A stretch of DNA of 64,000 nucleotides from Corbicula japonica. Its lineage: Eukaryota > Mollusca > Bivalvia > Venerida > Cyrenidae. The stretch spans positions 21,236 to 85,235 of the forward strand of contig JAZAYU010001116.1 of NCBI GenBank assembly GCA_038501625.1, read 5' to 3'. The translations under genes and the position numbers were made by a program. Position 1 is the stretch's first letter. Every line of letters begins with the position of its first letter. Below the pieces are notes generated by a model. That model searched no databases, was not told where the DNA came from, and worked only from the letters and a program-made list of their open reading frames with translations. Shown here piece by piece: positions 10,018-20,999 of this stretch.

Positions 10018-10436
10018 GAAATCATTCACACGGAACCAACGGGTTATCTCGGTTATTTCAAGTCGAAACCATGTCGTGTAAGGTATCGAACAAAACGTCT
10101 CAACATGTTCTATGCAATGCTATTGACATTTTCTCTCCGTCTAGAGCCGAGTCCCTGACCCTCAATGGACGCGAACCAAGCTCTAGATCGTGTATACGAG
10201 TCAGCTCCGTATACTTCCGGGAGATCATGTCATTCTAAAAATAACCCCGTGATGTCATTCTAAATTTAGAACCGCACTACCTCCAACATGACCGCTATCT
10301 AGGACATGTATTTATAGTAACAAGATGGCCGCTAACTAGGTCATGTATTTTTAGAAACAAGATGGCCGCTATCTAGGTCATGTTACGTTATGTTACGTAA
10401 TGTTTGTTTTGAGGTTAAACCGTCATCTATACTACT
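10018..10436 (-). repeat. Right terminal inverted repeat of the Polinton-like element
   Basis: It is the reverse complement of 6,544-6,935, with one extra ~37-bp subunit and one fewer acgtaacat-type unit. It ends CTATACTACT, followed by the hexamer catctc (10,437-10,442). Confidence 0.85.
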
Positions 10437-10490
10437 CATCTCAATCGATGATTTGCATATAGCTGTGAATATGGAACCTTAATTCTTGTG
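10437..10490 (+). repeat. H element copy a, segment right of the Polinton-like insertion
   Basis: The text tcaatcgatgatttgcatat and the following block continue the H consensus exactly where 6,543 left off, allowing for the 6-bp duplication. Confidence 0.7.
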
Positions 10491-10559
10491 CGGGAAATTT
10501 TTTTATTGTCAGACGATATTTTCAAATAGATAAAAAGGGAACTTTGAAAGGCACTAAAC

Positions 10560-10870
10560 AATACAGGTGTAGAACTGCCACATGCTCGGTATGATTAAGC
10601 CTGTTTATGGGCAGTAATGGATATGGATATTACTTCCCACGCCGCTTAGCCCCGGCTTGAGGGATATTGAATTAAACTCGTCTTAAATATGGCCAAAATA
10701 AGCAAACATTCGTCAAACGAAATTTAAGATGCAATATTAACATAGTTACATGAGTATCGTGCCAAAACGATTTAACTGATAAAAGTATGATACAATTCGC
10801 GTAGAATTTTTAAGGTGCCATACGTCGCAACAAATGCTTCCGTGATACTGAATATGTTCAAAAAGGAATG
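10560..10870 (+). repeat. H element copy b, degraded
   Basis: It carries the hairpin core (gggcagtaatggatatggat then attacttcccacgccgcc) and downstream patches (tggccaaaataagc, gagtatcgtgc) shared with the satellite unit at 28,106-32,413. Confidence 0.55.
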
Positions 10871-10914
10871 TTTGAAAGCATTTTCATCACTTGTAAGACT
10901 GCCTTTTCACTTTT

Positions 10915-11640
10915 TTCCACGCTACATGGTACTTTGTTAGCCATGTCCGCTGTGAAATGCATATGTACACCATTTCCCACAACACGAAGTGTTGTTACTC
11001 GACAGTGTCAATTGTAGCATGGTTGTATACATATTTTCACACAACATGATATTGTGTTAGTCAAGTCAGTGGTGACATGCTTGTGTACATCATTTCACGC
11101 ATCATGATATTTTTTTAGACACGCCACTTGCGACATGATTGTGTTCATCTTTTCGCGCAACACGATATTTTATTAGACACGTCACTAGCGACATGCTTTT
11201 GTTAATCTTTCCGCGTAACATGATATTTTGTTAATCAAATCAGAAGTGATATGCTTGTGTACATTTTCACGCAGCATGATATTGTGTTAGACACCTCACT
11301 CAAGACATGCTTGTGTTCATCTTGTCGCGCAGCATGATATTTTGATCGACACGTCACTAGCGACATGTTTGTGTTCATCTTTTCGCGCAATATGATATTT
11401 TGTTAGACACGTCACTAGCGACATGTTTGTAATCATCTTGTCGCGCAACATGATATTTTGTTAGACACGTCACTAGCGACATGCTTGTGTTCATCTTTTC
11501 GGGCAACATGAAATTTTGTTAATCAAATTAGTTGTGATATGCTTGTGTACATATTCACGCAACATGATATTTTTTATGGCCATGTCAGTTTTGTCATGTA
11601 TGTAGGAATCATATTACGCAATTTGATACAGTTTTTGTAT
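10915..11640. repeat. 58-60-bp tandem repeat, about 12 units
   Basis: The block catgatattttgttagacac recurs about every 58 bp with atgcttgtgttcatcttttc between. Units are diverged at both ends of the array and most alike in the middle. Confidence 0.9.
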
Positions 11641-11714
11641 TGGTCATATCATTGTTGATAACAAATCTTTTTACGCAAGGTAATCTTTTAACGCAACTGT
11701 TACATTTCTTACTC

Positions 11715-11775
11715 GTTTTGTCTTTTCCTCGCTACTTTTTGGCTTTGTGGGATGGCTGTGTTTTCTGGACGAATG
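11715..11775 (-). repeat. Short R fragment
   Basis: The block ctcgctactttttggctttg and a following ggctgtgtttt match the end portion of minus-oriented R copies such as 38,660-38,720. Confidence 0.4.
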
Positions 11776-11839
11776 ATGGGTCATAATATATTATTACTAT
11801 GTAACTATTACTTGATTATCTTTACTATAGTAGGCTACA

Positions 11840-13670
11840 ATTAGGCCGGCTGAAGGGGAATTTAGGCCCGGCTTTAAATAGAGGTTTATAGCGAATGCTG
11901 AGAACCATGTGGCCCGGCTTTATATATAGATCGTTGAGTAATGAACGGGAACCATGTTGTTTGTACGTTAAGTTCAATGTCAAGCTATTTATAATTGAGT
12001 ATATGTATATATAAATTATATAAATAGATCGATGAGTCGGTGTTTTCTTTTAATTATGCGAATTGAAAGTTTATTGTTGTAAGCAGTTATAGAAAGAGTG
12101 TGCATGTAGTAAGAGACATTGTTCAGATAGTTATTCTTGGATGATATTGAAGATTGTGTTCTGTTTACGAATATTGGCAATCCTATGACTTGATTTTTGG
12201 CGCGTGAATGTGACCTATATATGATGGTTCTTTGTTTACAAATGTTTCTGAAGTTGAAATTGACGGTACTAGTTGGTTTCTGTTTAACAAGAAGGCGATT
12301 TCGTGTCTATAAAGTAAATTGTAGGTCTTTTTCTGTTGTTCAGAATAATTGTGACTCATCCCCCATCCCATCCCATCCCCCAGCCTCCCCCCTGGTTTAC
12401 GGTATCAAGATTCTGAATATAGAAAGTTAGTATAGATTTTTCATCCTGAAAGTACCAAAGGAATTGCCATGTACGTGGTAGGACAATTTTGAAAGATACT
12501 CTTGAATTTAAATAGAGCAAATTCATTGTAATGTGGTTAGTGCTATGATAATCAGATAATGTTTAACTTCAAGGTAACTCCTTCATGAAAATTAAATATT
12601 GGCGTAACTGTCCACAAAGTGCAAGGTCTAACATTATCTTCAGCTGCTGTTGATATCGGGAAAACGATATAACAAGACGGAATGGCTTACATAGCTCTCA
12701 GTAGAGTATCTACTTACGAAAATCTACAATGACAATAATGAAAAATCAGTTACATTTATGAAATTGTGAGTGCTCTTAACGATCCACTACACTCCTCCTT
12801 TTTCGACCATCGATTTAAAAAGAAAAGTATCAAAGTAAACAAAATTAACATTCATTTGTTCAAAAATGTTGCAAAGAGGAGTGTAGTAAATCCTTAAATG
12901 TGAGTAATTATTTTGTATCCTAAATTGAATACATATCAACACATATTGTTCTGTAAATTCTTCATCATAATTCATGTTACTACAACAACTATCTCTTCCA
13001 CTATTTTCTAGCTAGTTTTCATTATATTTAAAAGGAAAACTTTTCAATTCGTTTGTTTTCAAATCATTCACTACATTTACTGCAAACTTGTTAATGTTCA
13101 GCAAACAAACTTCATCATAAATCCCATTTCATACCAATTCCGGTATACTTCATTTCAAACTGCACTCCTTGTATACAACGCGTTCCACAACTACATGTAA
13201 TATAAAAGCACATCCTTCGACGTTCAATACCCTTTGCCAATAAAAGACAACAATATAGTAGCACTTTAAAATTCTTTCTTTGTTTAAAAACAATCCATCA
13301 CCTGCATGAACTCTTACACCCAGCATCTAACTTCTTTTAAATGTCGTCCACATACGTATAACACATCGGTGTTATACTTTTCTTGTTATGAGTTTCTGAG
13401 AGTCATGAATATATTAAAACAATCAAGTTTAGAAGTTGTCACTTTTCATATAATATTTAGTTTATTAAAAGCCAGAAAAGGCCATCAAATAAGGCTAGTG
13501 AGCCTTTGTCGCTTTCAAAAGACGAGTTTTAAATAATGTTTGAAAATAAATAAATCTATATGTTTGATTCGACTACTTTAAGAAGTACCTCACTGAATGC
13601 TCGTTATTTACTTGTGTTTGTTATTTTCACCAAAGGTTCATTGATAATAACGTAAACACATTTTCTATTA
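11840..13670. other. Gene-free stretch
   Basis: Nothing convincing is encoded. A short duplication around aggcccggcttta lies at 11,845-11,955 and a C-rich tract at 12,358-12,395. The remaining short frames lack splice context or recognisable motifs. Confidence 0.5.
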
Positions 13671-13674
13671 ACAA

Positions 13675-13735
13675 CTGATCGACTCGAACTCTTGAGAAAG
13701 TTAGGTCCTCCGGCTTAGGCCATCTCCATCGAGCA
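13675..13735 (-). repeat. tRNA-like pol III promoter remnant (candidate SINE head)
   Basis: On the minus strand, tggcctaagccgg resembles an A box and gagttcgagtc a B box, about 31 nt apart start to start, the spacing found in tRNA genes. No full cloverleaf closes, so this is more likely a SINE remnant than a tRNA gene. Confidence 0.3.
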
Positions 13736-14230
13736 TAGTTTGAAAAAAAATATACGATAATATTCTTGATCATAATTTATACATCAAAATCCCTCTAGAT
13801 GTGTATATACATGTATTGATATCTGTGATGCTCCGATCTTCGGAAGATATCGATTAATCATGTGTAAAAGCTGGTTGATGCCGATAATCATTGCCATTCC
13901 CTAAAAATCGATTTATAACAACGATTATCATTTGATTAGGCACACCCTAGTTGTTATATTATTCTTCTGAAAATTGAAAATATTTGTTTGGCATTTTAAG
14001 CATTTGGTGCAATTTTCCACCTGTTTGTGGGTGTGAATTTTGATGGGCACAGTTCTTTTACCCTAATTAGTGCATATAAAAACGGAAACAAGTTAAACAC
14101 TTCTACATATATCTTTAAAACACCAAGTAGAAAGAAAAATGCATCAATAACACAAAATAGAGAGGTATTTTGTAAGCTTCTTAACAAAAACAATTTTTAA
14201 ACATAACAACAGTGATTTGATTTATAAGCT

Positions 14231-14490
14231 GATATGGGGCGCGCCACGGGAAAAGATACCTTCGGTCATATTTTGTGAAATTTTAGTTGTTACTTTATTT
14301 AGAAATAACTTACGACTATTTATAAATTTCTCATAACTAAAAAGTGTTTTTCTTACACATTTTGACAATTAATTGATAGTTTAACGCGAAATGCATAATA
14401 ATATAAGTTGTCTGCTCAACCTTATGACGTCATTTCAAGGATTGACGTCAACTGACCGAAGGTACCTTTTCCCATGACGCGCCCCATATC
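14231..14490. mobile_element. MITE with GC-rich ends, 260 bp
   Basis: Left end gatatggggcgcg and right end cgcgccccatatc are inverted, and complementarity continues inward through the gaccgaaggta region for about 39 bp. The interior is AT-rich and non-coding. It lies just downstream of the copy A stop codon and supplies the first AATAAA on that strand (near 14,296). Confidence 0.7.
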
Positions 14491-14557
14491 ATAATGCAAT
14501 GTGCTGTTTTTTTCGTGTCATTACCAAGTGCTAAACCACTTTGTTACCATGTAAGAT

Positions 14558-15397
14558 TTATCCAGTACTTCCAAGAAGAACTTTAACAATTATAAACACA
14601 ACGAGCACAGTAACTGAAGCTGTTATTGAAGTGATCGCTGCACAGCTAGCAGCATTGCTTTTTACAAAGCCAGATCCTTCCAAACATACTCTAACTGTTT
14701 CCTCTGAAAAATCACCAGGTAAAACAAATTCACCATCAAATACATATTGATTGGCAATTTTGTTATAAAGAACAATGCGGTCTTCACTAAGAAAGTACTC
14801 GCCTTTTCTAAGTTCTATTTGCTCACATAGAAAACGCTTTGTTATAATAAAATCAGTAGCCCGTACACGTTGAAGTATATTATTGTAAAAAAGTTCATAA
14901 ACTGACCGCTGTATAGGTAATGACTCGTTTTCCTTAAAATGACTTGTAGAAGATTGTACGTATGGATATCTCATATTAAACAGCGAGGGTTTGAGAATAA
15001 GCGTTTCATTAGTGTTGTTTAAAGACCAGTGTGCAGTTGAAAGCAGGCCGATGTTTTCCATGATGCTGACAGGAGAAGCTGAAGCAAAAAATCTTGACAT
15101 GTATAAAAGCAGACATTTATTGTTATTTGAATTCGTCACGTTTTTGAAAAACGCACTTCTTACTGTCCATGCTTTCAGCGTAGACAAAGTCGGCATCAAC
15201 AAGTTTTCGATATTTTTTGATAAATGACCTTTCCTCCAATTGAATGTCTTTGCCATGTCAAATTCCTTTTCACTGTTTAGTTCTATTAGTACTTGAATTT
15301 CTTGCTGATACCATTTCTGCGTTGGAAAAACGCACAGACCCTTAGTAATCCTCACCTGTCCTGATGGACAAAGTACCGGCCGACAGTCACGAGACTC
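14558..15397 (-). CDS. Copy A terminal exon: membrane-proximal domain and C-terminal anchor
   Basis: A ttttgttttcag acceptor precedes 15,397 and the exon is phase 0, joining in frame to 15,643. It encodes 279 residues and the stop. Features are two early cysteine pairs, several N-glycosylation sequons, a motif ending RVCLEGSGF, then small residues and one hydrophobic helix (about residues 255-275). The whole three-exon product is about 620 aa. The pattern, including the strand-rich segment before RVCLE, resembles ectodomains of molluscan methuselah/adhesion-type receptors. Only one hydrophobic segment follows, so this would be a single-pass or GPI-anchored surface protein and not a 7TM receptor. 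Ligand and function are unknown. The paralogue is copy B (52,829-56,246). Confidence 0.75.
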   Translation of the reverse strand, partial: ESRDCRPVLCPSGQVRITKGLCVFPTQKWYQQEIQVLIELNSEKEFDMAKTFNWRKGHLSKNIENLLMPTLSTLKAWTVRSAFFKNVTNSNNNKCLLLYMSRFFASASPVSIMENIGLLSTAHWSLNNTNETLILKPSLFNMRYPYVQSSTSHFKENESLPIQRSVYELFYNNILQRVRATDFIITKRFLCEQIELRKGEYFLSEDRIVLYNKIANQYVFDGEFVLPGDFSEETVRVCLEGSGFVKSNAASCAAITSITASVTVLVVFIIVKVLLGSTG

Positions 15398-15642
15398 CTG
15401 AAAACAAAGTCAAAGTATTAGTTCTGTACTTTTTTTTCAACGGATGCATATCATAATGATATCAGCTTTTAATAGTAAAGCATGTGCTTATTAGAAATTA
15501 CGAGCATCATTTATAAAAAAAATAATTCGGTTAAAGCAAAAGTCGTGTCATTCACAAAGTTACATACATTCGTAATGAAATAAATAACGATCTCTTATTT
15601 TCTATGTATCCATGTTTGAGTAGATAACGTAATAAAATATAC

Positions 15643-16481
15643 TTTTTCAGTATTCGTTGGACAAACAGCGGAGATTTTTTGGTAAAGTGCACCGTTTGTC
15701 TGAGGATCCTCGAGCGAATTGAGAGCTTCAATATCCAATAATCCAAAGATGTCACCTCGACTTGATGCAGTAGGACCCTTTTCTTCTTGAAATATAGAAC
15801 AATATGGGTTGTTATAGAAGGCGGAACCTGAACAAATGTGACAAAATACATTGGAATAAAGTTTGTCACGATCCCCGTAGTATGGTGACACAAGTCCACC
15901 TTGACAGGCTTCTTTTATGTCATCTTTCGTAGCGTTTATAGATGCTGGTACTCTAAACATGGGTGATGTGCAATAGTCAATCATGTCTCTATAGCATATT
16001 AGATGTTGTAGGTCCTTAAAATCTCCTGGGTATCTGAACTGAACTCTACAGCCCTGTGGCATTAATCCCCTTTCAAGATAAGCTTGCAGGTTTTCTACTT
16101 CATTAATTCTGCATTTAAGTATAGCGTCCCAAAGCACACTATCAGTTATATTGTCGATTTGTGCACACAGTTCATTTTTATATATCGCATTTGCTTGTTT
16201 GGAAAACACTGGAAACAAACTCCCCCAAGGCGCCACCTTACTGTTACCACACGGTTCAGATTGATGATACCCAGCTTTCCCTACGATTGAAGATATCATG
16301 TGATATGAACGGAAGTTTTTAAAATCAGTCGATTCTACCTCTCCGGAAACTGGATACAAACACTGACGTGCAAAATCTTCTGTCCTATTTGAAGTATCAT
16401 TGTCTCTTTGGTGAAACGTTTGGTTGTCATTTGCAAAGCAACAACGTCCGGTGATTCCACAATCAGGTGCACATGAACAAT
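15643..16481 (-). CDS. Copy A middle exon: SMB-like cysteine knot and extracellular domain
   Basis: The acceptor tttgtatctttag precedes 16,481 and the donor is GTATAT after 15,643. The entry phase (1) matches the donor at 20,786, so the junction codon is Asp. The exon opens DCSCAPDCGITGRCC, the C-x-C-x3-C-x5-CC spacing of somatomedin-B-type domains, completed by the two cysteines that end the signal exon. About 280 codons follow with roughly 14 further cysteines and sequons such as NIT and NAT. A frame runs on past the donor to 15,595, but copy B aligns only up to the same splice point. Role: secreted or surface ectodomain, partner unknown. Confidence 0.75.
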
Positions 16482-16539
16482 CTAAAGATACAAAAACACG
16501 TTATATAAATATAATAATTGGGTTTGCTGGTTATATAAA

Positions 16540-16680
16540 TATTAGGCCGGTGGCCAGGAACATGTTTGCTCCCCCCTTAGGGAATTTTGTAGACATAATT
16601 TTTCTGAAAGCCTGTTATGTCCCGAATATTTTGCAGCTTGTTTGCATTCTGGCGAATGGGGCATAAGTGTGTTACGGAGG
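16540..16680 (-). repeat. Inverted relative of the 19.4-20.4 kb repeat
   Basis: Its reverse complement shares ordered blocks with 19,725-19,820 and 20,240-20,350: cgttacgg-like, ccccac..gccag, gcaaac, ggctttcagaaaaa and caaaattccct followed by a G-run. Confidence 0.55.
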
Positions 16681-17541
16681 TTTTAATATGTTACCCCTAA
16701 AATTTGTAGAAAAAATATATGGATTTTTAATTCTGCTCTATTCCAGCTATGACTTCTTAAAACTTATATTTTTGTATAAGGATGATGTATTCTCTTTTGA
16801 TTGATGTTGTTTTCATTTCAAAATTTTCATTCTAACCTAACATATTAAGTATGTCACACACATAACTCTAAAAAGATTAAATTTAAGTCAGAAACTTACC
16901 TGTAGCATTTTTGTTTGTAAGCAAATTTAGGCAATAATTTATGTTTTTGAAAGCTGCGTGATCAAGCAATATGAAGCAATGTGTTTATCGTGAAAATCAC
17001 ACTGGCAAAAGTAAAAATTTTACAATAATCTAATATGTTACCCTATTGCTAATTCAGTCATAATAGTCATGTCTTGAGATGAACAAGTAAAAAATATAGT
17101 GTTTAATTGAATAATTGTGCTTGATAACTGTAAGTGTTCTTGAAACTTGCATGACTTCAAATTTGTCACATACATAACATATGTTACTCATTAAAATAAG
17201 GCTTATTTCCTTGTTTTTATTTGTTTTTAATGGTGTTAGCTGATATCTATTTGAAGAAATTAATAATCTGTGCTTTGTGCAATTTCTTGATGTTTGTTAG
17301 CCCTGTGCAGATTTCTAATTACATTGACAGTCGTTTTTGTAACTAATATTACTGATAGAATGAAGTATTTTCTCTAAAACTGATATTGTTGTACAAAGAA
17401 CTGAACACATTTACAAAACTGTACATACACATTTATTTCAAGACATATTGAGCAGTACACAGATCATTAACCTCTAAAGTTTAACAATATTTAAATTAAA
17501 AATAGACCAGCATCAATACCTTAATTTCCTTTTGTAACATA

Positions 17542-18722
17542 CAGTACAGCTCGGGTGTTTCCAACCAAAGTCCGCGCTACGCGGCGGACTTCGTCAACGC
17601 GGATTTGACTGCTCTAGTCCGCGCTGGCCCGCGTTCAGCCTCAATCCCCCGCGTTTTAACTCCGCGGACAGCCCCAGGCAGAAACTCCGAATGTCTCGGC
17701 GTACTTTATCGCGGCAACGCGGGGGCCTTGCCTGTTAGGATTACTATTATTATCATCAAATTTGCTTTAATAAATCTATAAAGTCATGTCATAATTTACA
17801 AAATGTACATGGTTATTTATTTCAAGAAAATACCTTTTATTTTATTGTGTTATTTACATGTTATCAGTTATGTGTGTGTAAATAAAATTGTGAAAAAAAG
17901 CTTTCTTTGTGTAGTATCTTCGTTCATAATTTTCAATAAGATTCGCAAACATTGACGTTACTTTTAGTGACACTGCATGCAACTTTCTTTCTATCATGCG
18001 CTTAACAAAGGCCAAATGTACACAGTACATGTTTATTATTATAAAATTCTCAATGAAATGGAGCTTGGCGGGTAGTTTGCTGGTATATAAAGTATAAAAG
18101 TTCTTAGCTTTAGCATATTCTTATCCGGATTTATAGTCTTTTCTGTTTTTATCTTTTATTTTTTTCTTAAAAATTAAATGGAAGAACAAAATAATATTAT
18201 GTTTTAAAATTAAATTAATACTGAGCTGATGTTATTGTAAAAGCGAAAAAATAATTCTGCAGTAATTTAATAACAACATAAAGTAAAACATTTTAACATT
18301 AGGTTTAAAATTCATCAATTTGAAATACTAAACAAAGTAATGTAACGAAGGAAGTTATAAATACTGTACCTGAAAAACAACAAAGTTAACGTAAACAAAC
18401 GTAACGAACAAAAATAACTTAACACATCGTGAAAAATTATACCAGCCTCATACTGTACCTGAAAAAAGAAAATCAAATATAATGACAATTGTACGAAATA
18501 GTAGCGATATCAATAACGCCGCGTTCCACCGGCATACTACGCGGAGTTCCTCCGCGTCATGTTTTGTACAGATAAGCTGTCCCGCAAGTCCGCGCTAGTC
18601 CGCGCTGAACGACAAGGTCCGCGCGGGCAATCCCCGCGTTTTTACGCGGAGAAAATACGCGTTAAACGAGTTGGGTCCGCGGAGGGCGCGCGGAAAATGT
18701 AAAAAACTCCCGAGCTGTACTG
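17542..18722. mobile_element. M element: TA-flanked TIR transposon with GC-rich subterminal blocks
   Basis: The ends are CAGTACAGCTCGGG and its reverse complement, flanked by TA on both sides (17,540-17,541 and 18,723-18,724). The outer ~190 bp at each end are dense in tccgcg/cgcgga motifs, while the middle is AT-rich. No transposase frame is present. TA duplication suggests Tc1/mariner-type non-autonomous DNA. Confidence 0.65.
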
Positions 18723-19439
18723 TAATTCTTATTACCTATTTTAATACATGATACATAAAGTGCAGAAAGGTTGTTAACCGATATACTGGATTAATATACT
18801 GGTTTATTAAAACAAAACTGGCACTGATTTGTTTACTGTTTTATCAAAGCAACAGTCATATTACCTCATCTTACTTATGGTTATAACAGTCGCTACGCAT
18901 CAATTACAGGTAATTTTAATGGAGACGTATATTGCTCGTCCTTGAATAAAATAAATAATAAAAAAATCACAATATGATATCATGAATAAACACATTTATT
19001 TACTCATAATATTCTTGACAACACACGAATAGCTTATCAAACGCAAATAATTTAATAGCTTTTTATTACTAACTTGAATTTCATAATTTCTGAGTCACCA
19101 TTCTTTGAGAACAATTGATTAAATTTATCACCAGAGTCAGTATTTCTTAAGGATATAGTTGTAACTTAATACAGAAATTCATCTTAAAATGTCTACTAAC
19201 AAGTGCAGGCTGATGTGTGCTGGTTCCTAAAATACATTATTGTCGCAATTTATCATGAATGTAATTTATATCGCTATTGTGCAGTAACTAAACTTGTTTA
19301 ATACGTTGTTTTGGGTAACATATTTAAAAATGGTGATGTATGATATGTTATTTATTTTTATTTTTTTAAATATTTTTTATTAAATTTTAAATAGTGTGTC
19401 TCAATGTGACTTTATTATATTTAAATACTGCATTCTTAT

Positions 19440-20390
19440 AATTATATATTAATAAATTAATCAAATAAAACAGAAATTACTTGCTAATGCAAGTAAAAAA
19501 TGTTTCATACATTTTAAACTAGGTTTTGAAGTGAAGTAGCATATCTTAATGACTATTTATAGACCTATATCTTAGGTTGCAGATGTTTTATTGCATTAAA
19601 AATTTAAAAGAAAAAAATCTTCCTGGTGTAGAAAAAATAGGTTTATTTCAGAACTTTTATAATTGGCAATTATTTCTTCATAGCATAAAATTTTCTCTGA
19701 AAGGTCACATATTCAAACAGGCGTTACGGTAAAACTCCCCACCTGCCAGAAAGCAAACACATTGCAAAAGGCGCAGAATGGCATGGGCTTTCAGAAAAAA
19801 ACATATCCTTCAAAATTTCCCCAGGGGGAAGGGGGCTATTTGCAGCTCAAGGTCTTATACATTATGGCCTGTTTTCCCATTTTCTTTTCTTTCGGTAACA
19901 TATTTCAATATAGCGTTACGGGCTTGTGTCCCAATATATGTCACTGTATTACATTTGTCCTGAATTATTATTATCTTACTATAATTACTTATAGGCACAA
20001 ATTACTTGCTACTGCACGTAAGAAATGTTTCATACATCTTTGTTTACTAGGTTTTTATGTTAAGTAACATATCTTAATCACTATTTTAGACCAATACCTT
20101 AGGTTACAGATGCTTTATTGCATTAGTCATGTAGATAAGGGCTTCCTGGTGTAGAAAAAGTAGGTTGATTTTAGAACTTTTATAATTGTCATATATTTCT
20201 CTCTTACACAAACTTTTTTCAATGGTAACATATTTAAATAGGCGTTACGGAAAAACGCCCCACTCGCCAGAGGGCAAACAAATTGCAAAATGCGTAGAAT
20301 GGTAAAGGCTTTCAGAAAAACATACCCTTCAAAATTCCCTCAGGGGGGGGTCTATTGGCAGCTCAAGGTCTATATAGTTATTGGTGTCCC
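19440..20390 (+). repeat. Diverged tandem duplication, ~520-bp period, two copies
   Basis: Ordered shared blocks occur about 520-525 bp apart: aaattacttgct (19,474 and 19,999), aggttgcagatg/aggttacagatg (19,574 and 20,101), ttcctggtgtagaaaaa (19,620 and 20,142), and ggctttcagaaaaa with caaaatt near 19,788 and 20,310. Confidence 0.65.
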
Positions 20391-20399
20391 TGGCTGAAT

Positions 20400-20578
20400 T
20401 TCCAAGGTGGTAACTAATTTTGTTCTCTCTTTTGTTAATTGTTTATGATATTTTTATATATGTATTTGTCATTTTATAAACCATGTTCTCTCTTCCTCTC
20501 TTCTACTTGGCTGTGCTGGCTGATTGTGTCTCCTAAATGTGGCAGTTCCTAATGTGCATATTTCTCTATTTTAAGAAT
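20400..20578 (-). repeat. R copy in the copy A intron
   Basis: Matches include ttccaaggtggtaac, ttgttaattgtttatg and the terminal atgtgcatatttctct block. It sits about 200 bp from the signal-exon donor. Confidence 0.6.
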
Positions 20579-20785
20579 CTTATGTCTCAGACAGATTGTT
20601 TTGAAAATAACATGGTGTCAAATTGAATTGCTTTAGTGCATTTTGAATAATAAAAGATATTCTCATGAATACTGCCTGGTGATACAGGTAATAACATCGG
20701 GAAATTGTTTAAAAATTGATATGTATTAAACTGTCCATTCGTGTCCCTGTAAAAAGGAAAATGCATACCTTGTAATTTTACTTAC

Positions 20786-20999
20786 CCGTACAACATAACG
20801 TAGATTCAGACTTGTCTATTATAATATTTGATGACAAATTTCCTCTGCAAATATTTGATCCCGGACACAGATTTGTCAAGAAGTATGACATTCGCTCCGA
20901 TATGTTGTTACTGCTACCGAAACCTTGAGTAAGGTTCATAAGCAGAAGAAAAACTGTGAGTTGTATCATTACGCGTCTTTATTAAATAAGGCACCGTGA
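20786..20999 (-). CDS. Copy A signal-peptide exon (coding 20,786-20,969)
   Basis: The acceptor ttatttctttcag ends just before 20,999 and the donor GTAAGT follows 20,786. Coding starts at 20,969: MIQLTVFLLLMNLTQG is a clear signal peptide. Then come NIS (a glycosylation sequon), a CPGSNICRG segment and the double cysteine completing the SMB-like knot of the next exon. It leaves phase 1, as do the equivalent exons of copies B and C. The 30 bases before the ATG are 5' leader. Confidence 0.75.

Larger units (their letters stand above)
6544..10436 (-). mobile_element. Non-autonomous Polinton/Maverick-like element, 3,893 bp
   Basis: It starts AGTAGTATAGATGACGG and ends with the exact reverse complement, CCGTCATCTATACTACT. 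The inverted repeats extend about 390 bp (left) and 420 bp (right) at roughly 97% identity by eye. Flanking hexamers are tatctc and catctc, a 6-bp target duplication with one mismatch. Removing the element and one hexamer restores an uninterrupted H element. Polintons are known for long TIRs, 6-bp duplications and AG-starting ends. The interior holds three tandem arrays and two minus-strand ORFs, one Polinton penton-like. No polymerase B, integrase, ATPase, protease or major capsid gene is present, so any mobility would need proteins supplied in trans. A capsid-bearing relative or another long-TIR superfamily cannot be excluded. Confidence 0.7.
16482..20785 (-). other. Copy A intron, 4.3 kb, repeat-filled
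   Basis: It begins GTAAGT-like (cttac at 20,781-20,785 on the plus strand) and ends AG before 16,481. Its contents are described separately: the M element, a diverged 520-bp duplication with an inverted relative, and an R copy. No alternative exon is apparent. Confidence 0.6.

Noticed and set aside
9919..10158. Plus-strand ORF running into the right TIR
   Set aside because: Its C-terminal half is TIR sequence, duplicated as part of a minus frame at 6,795-7,001, so it only reflects the inverted repeat.
15595..15642. In-frame extension of the copy A middle exon
   Set aside because: A GT donor at 15,642 and alignment with copy B end the homology here; the extension would remove the terminal exon.
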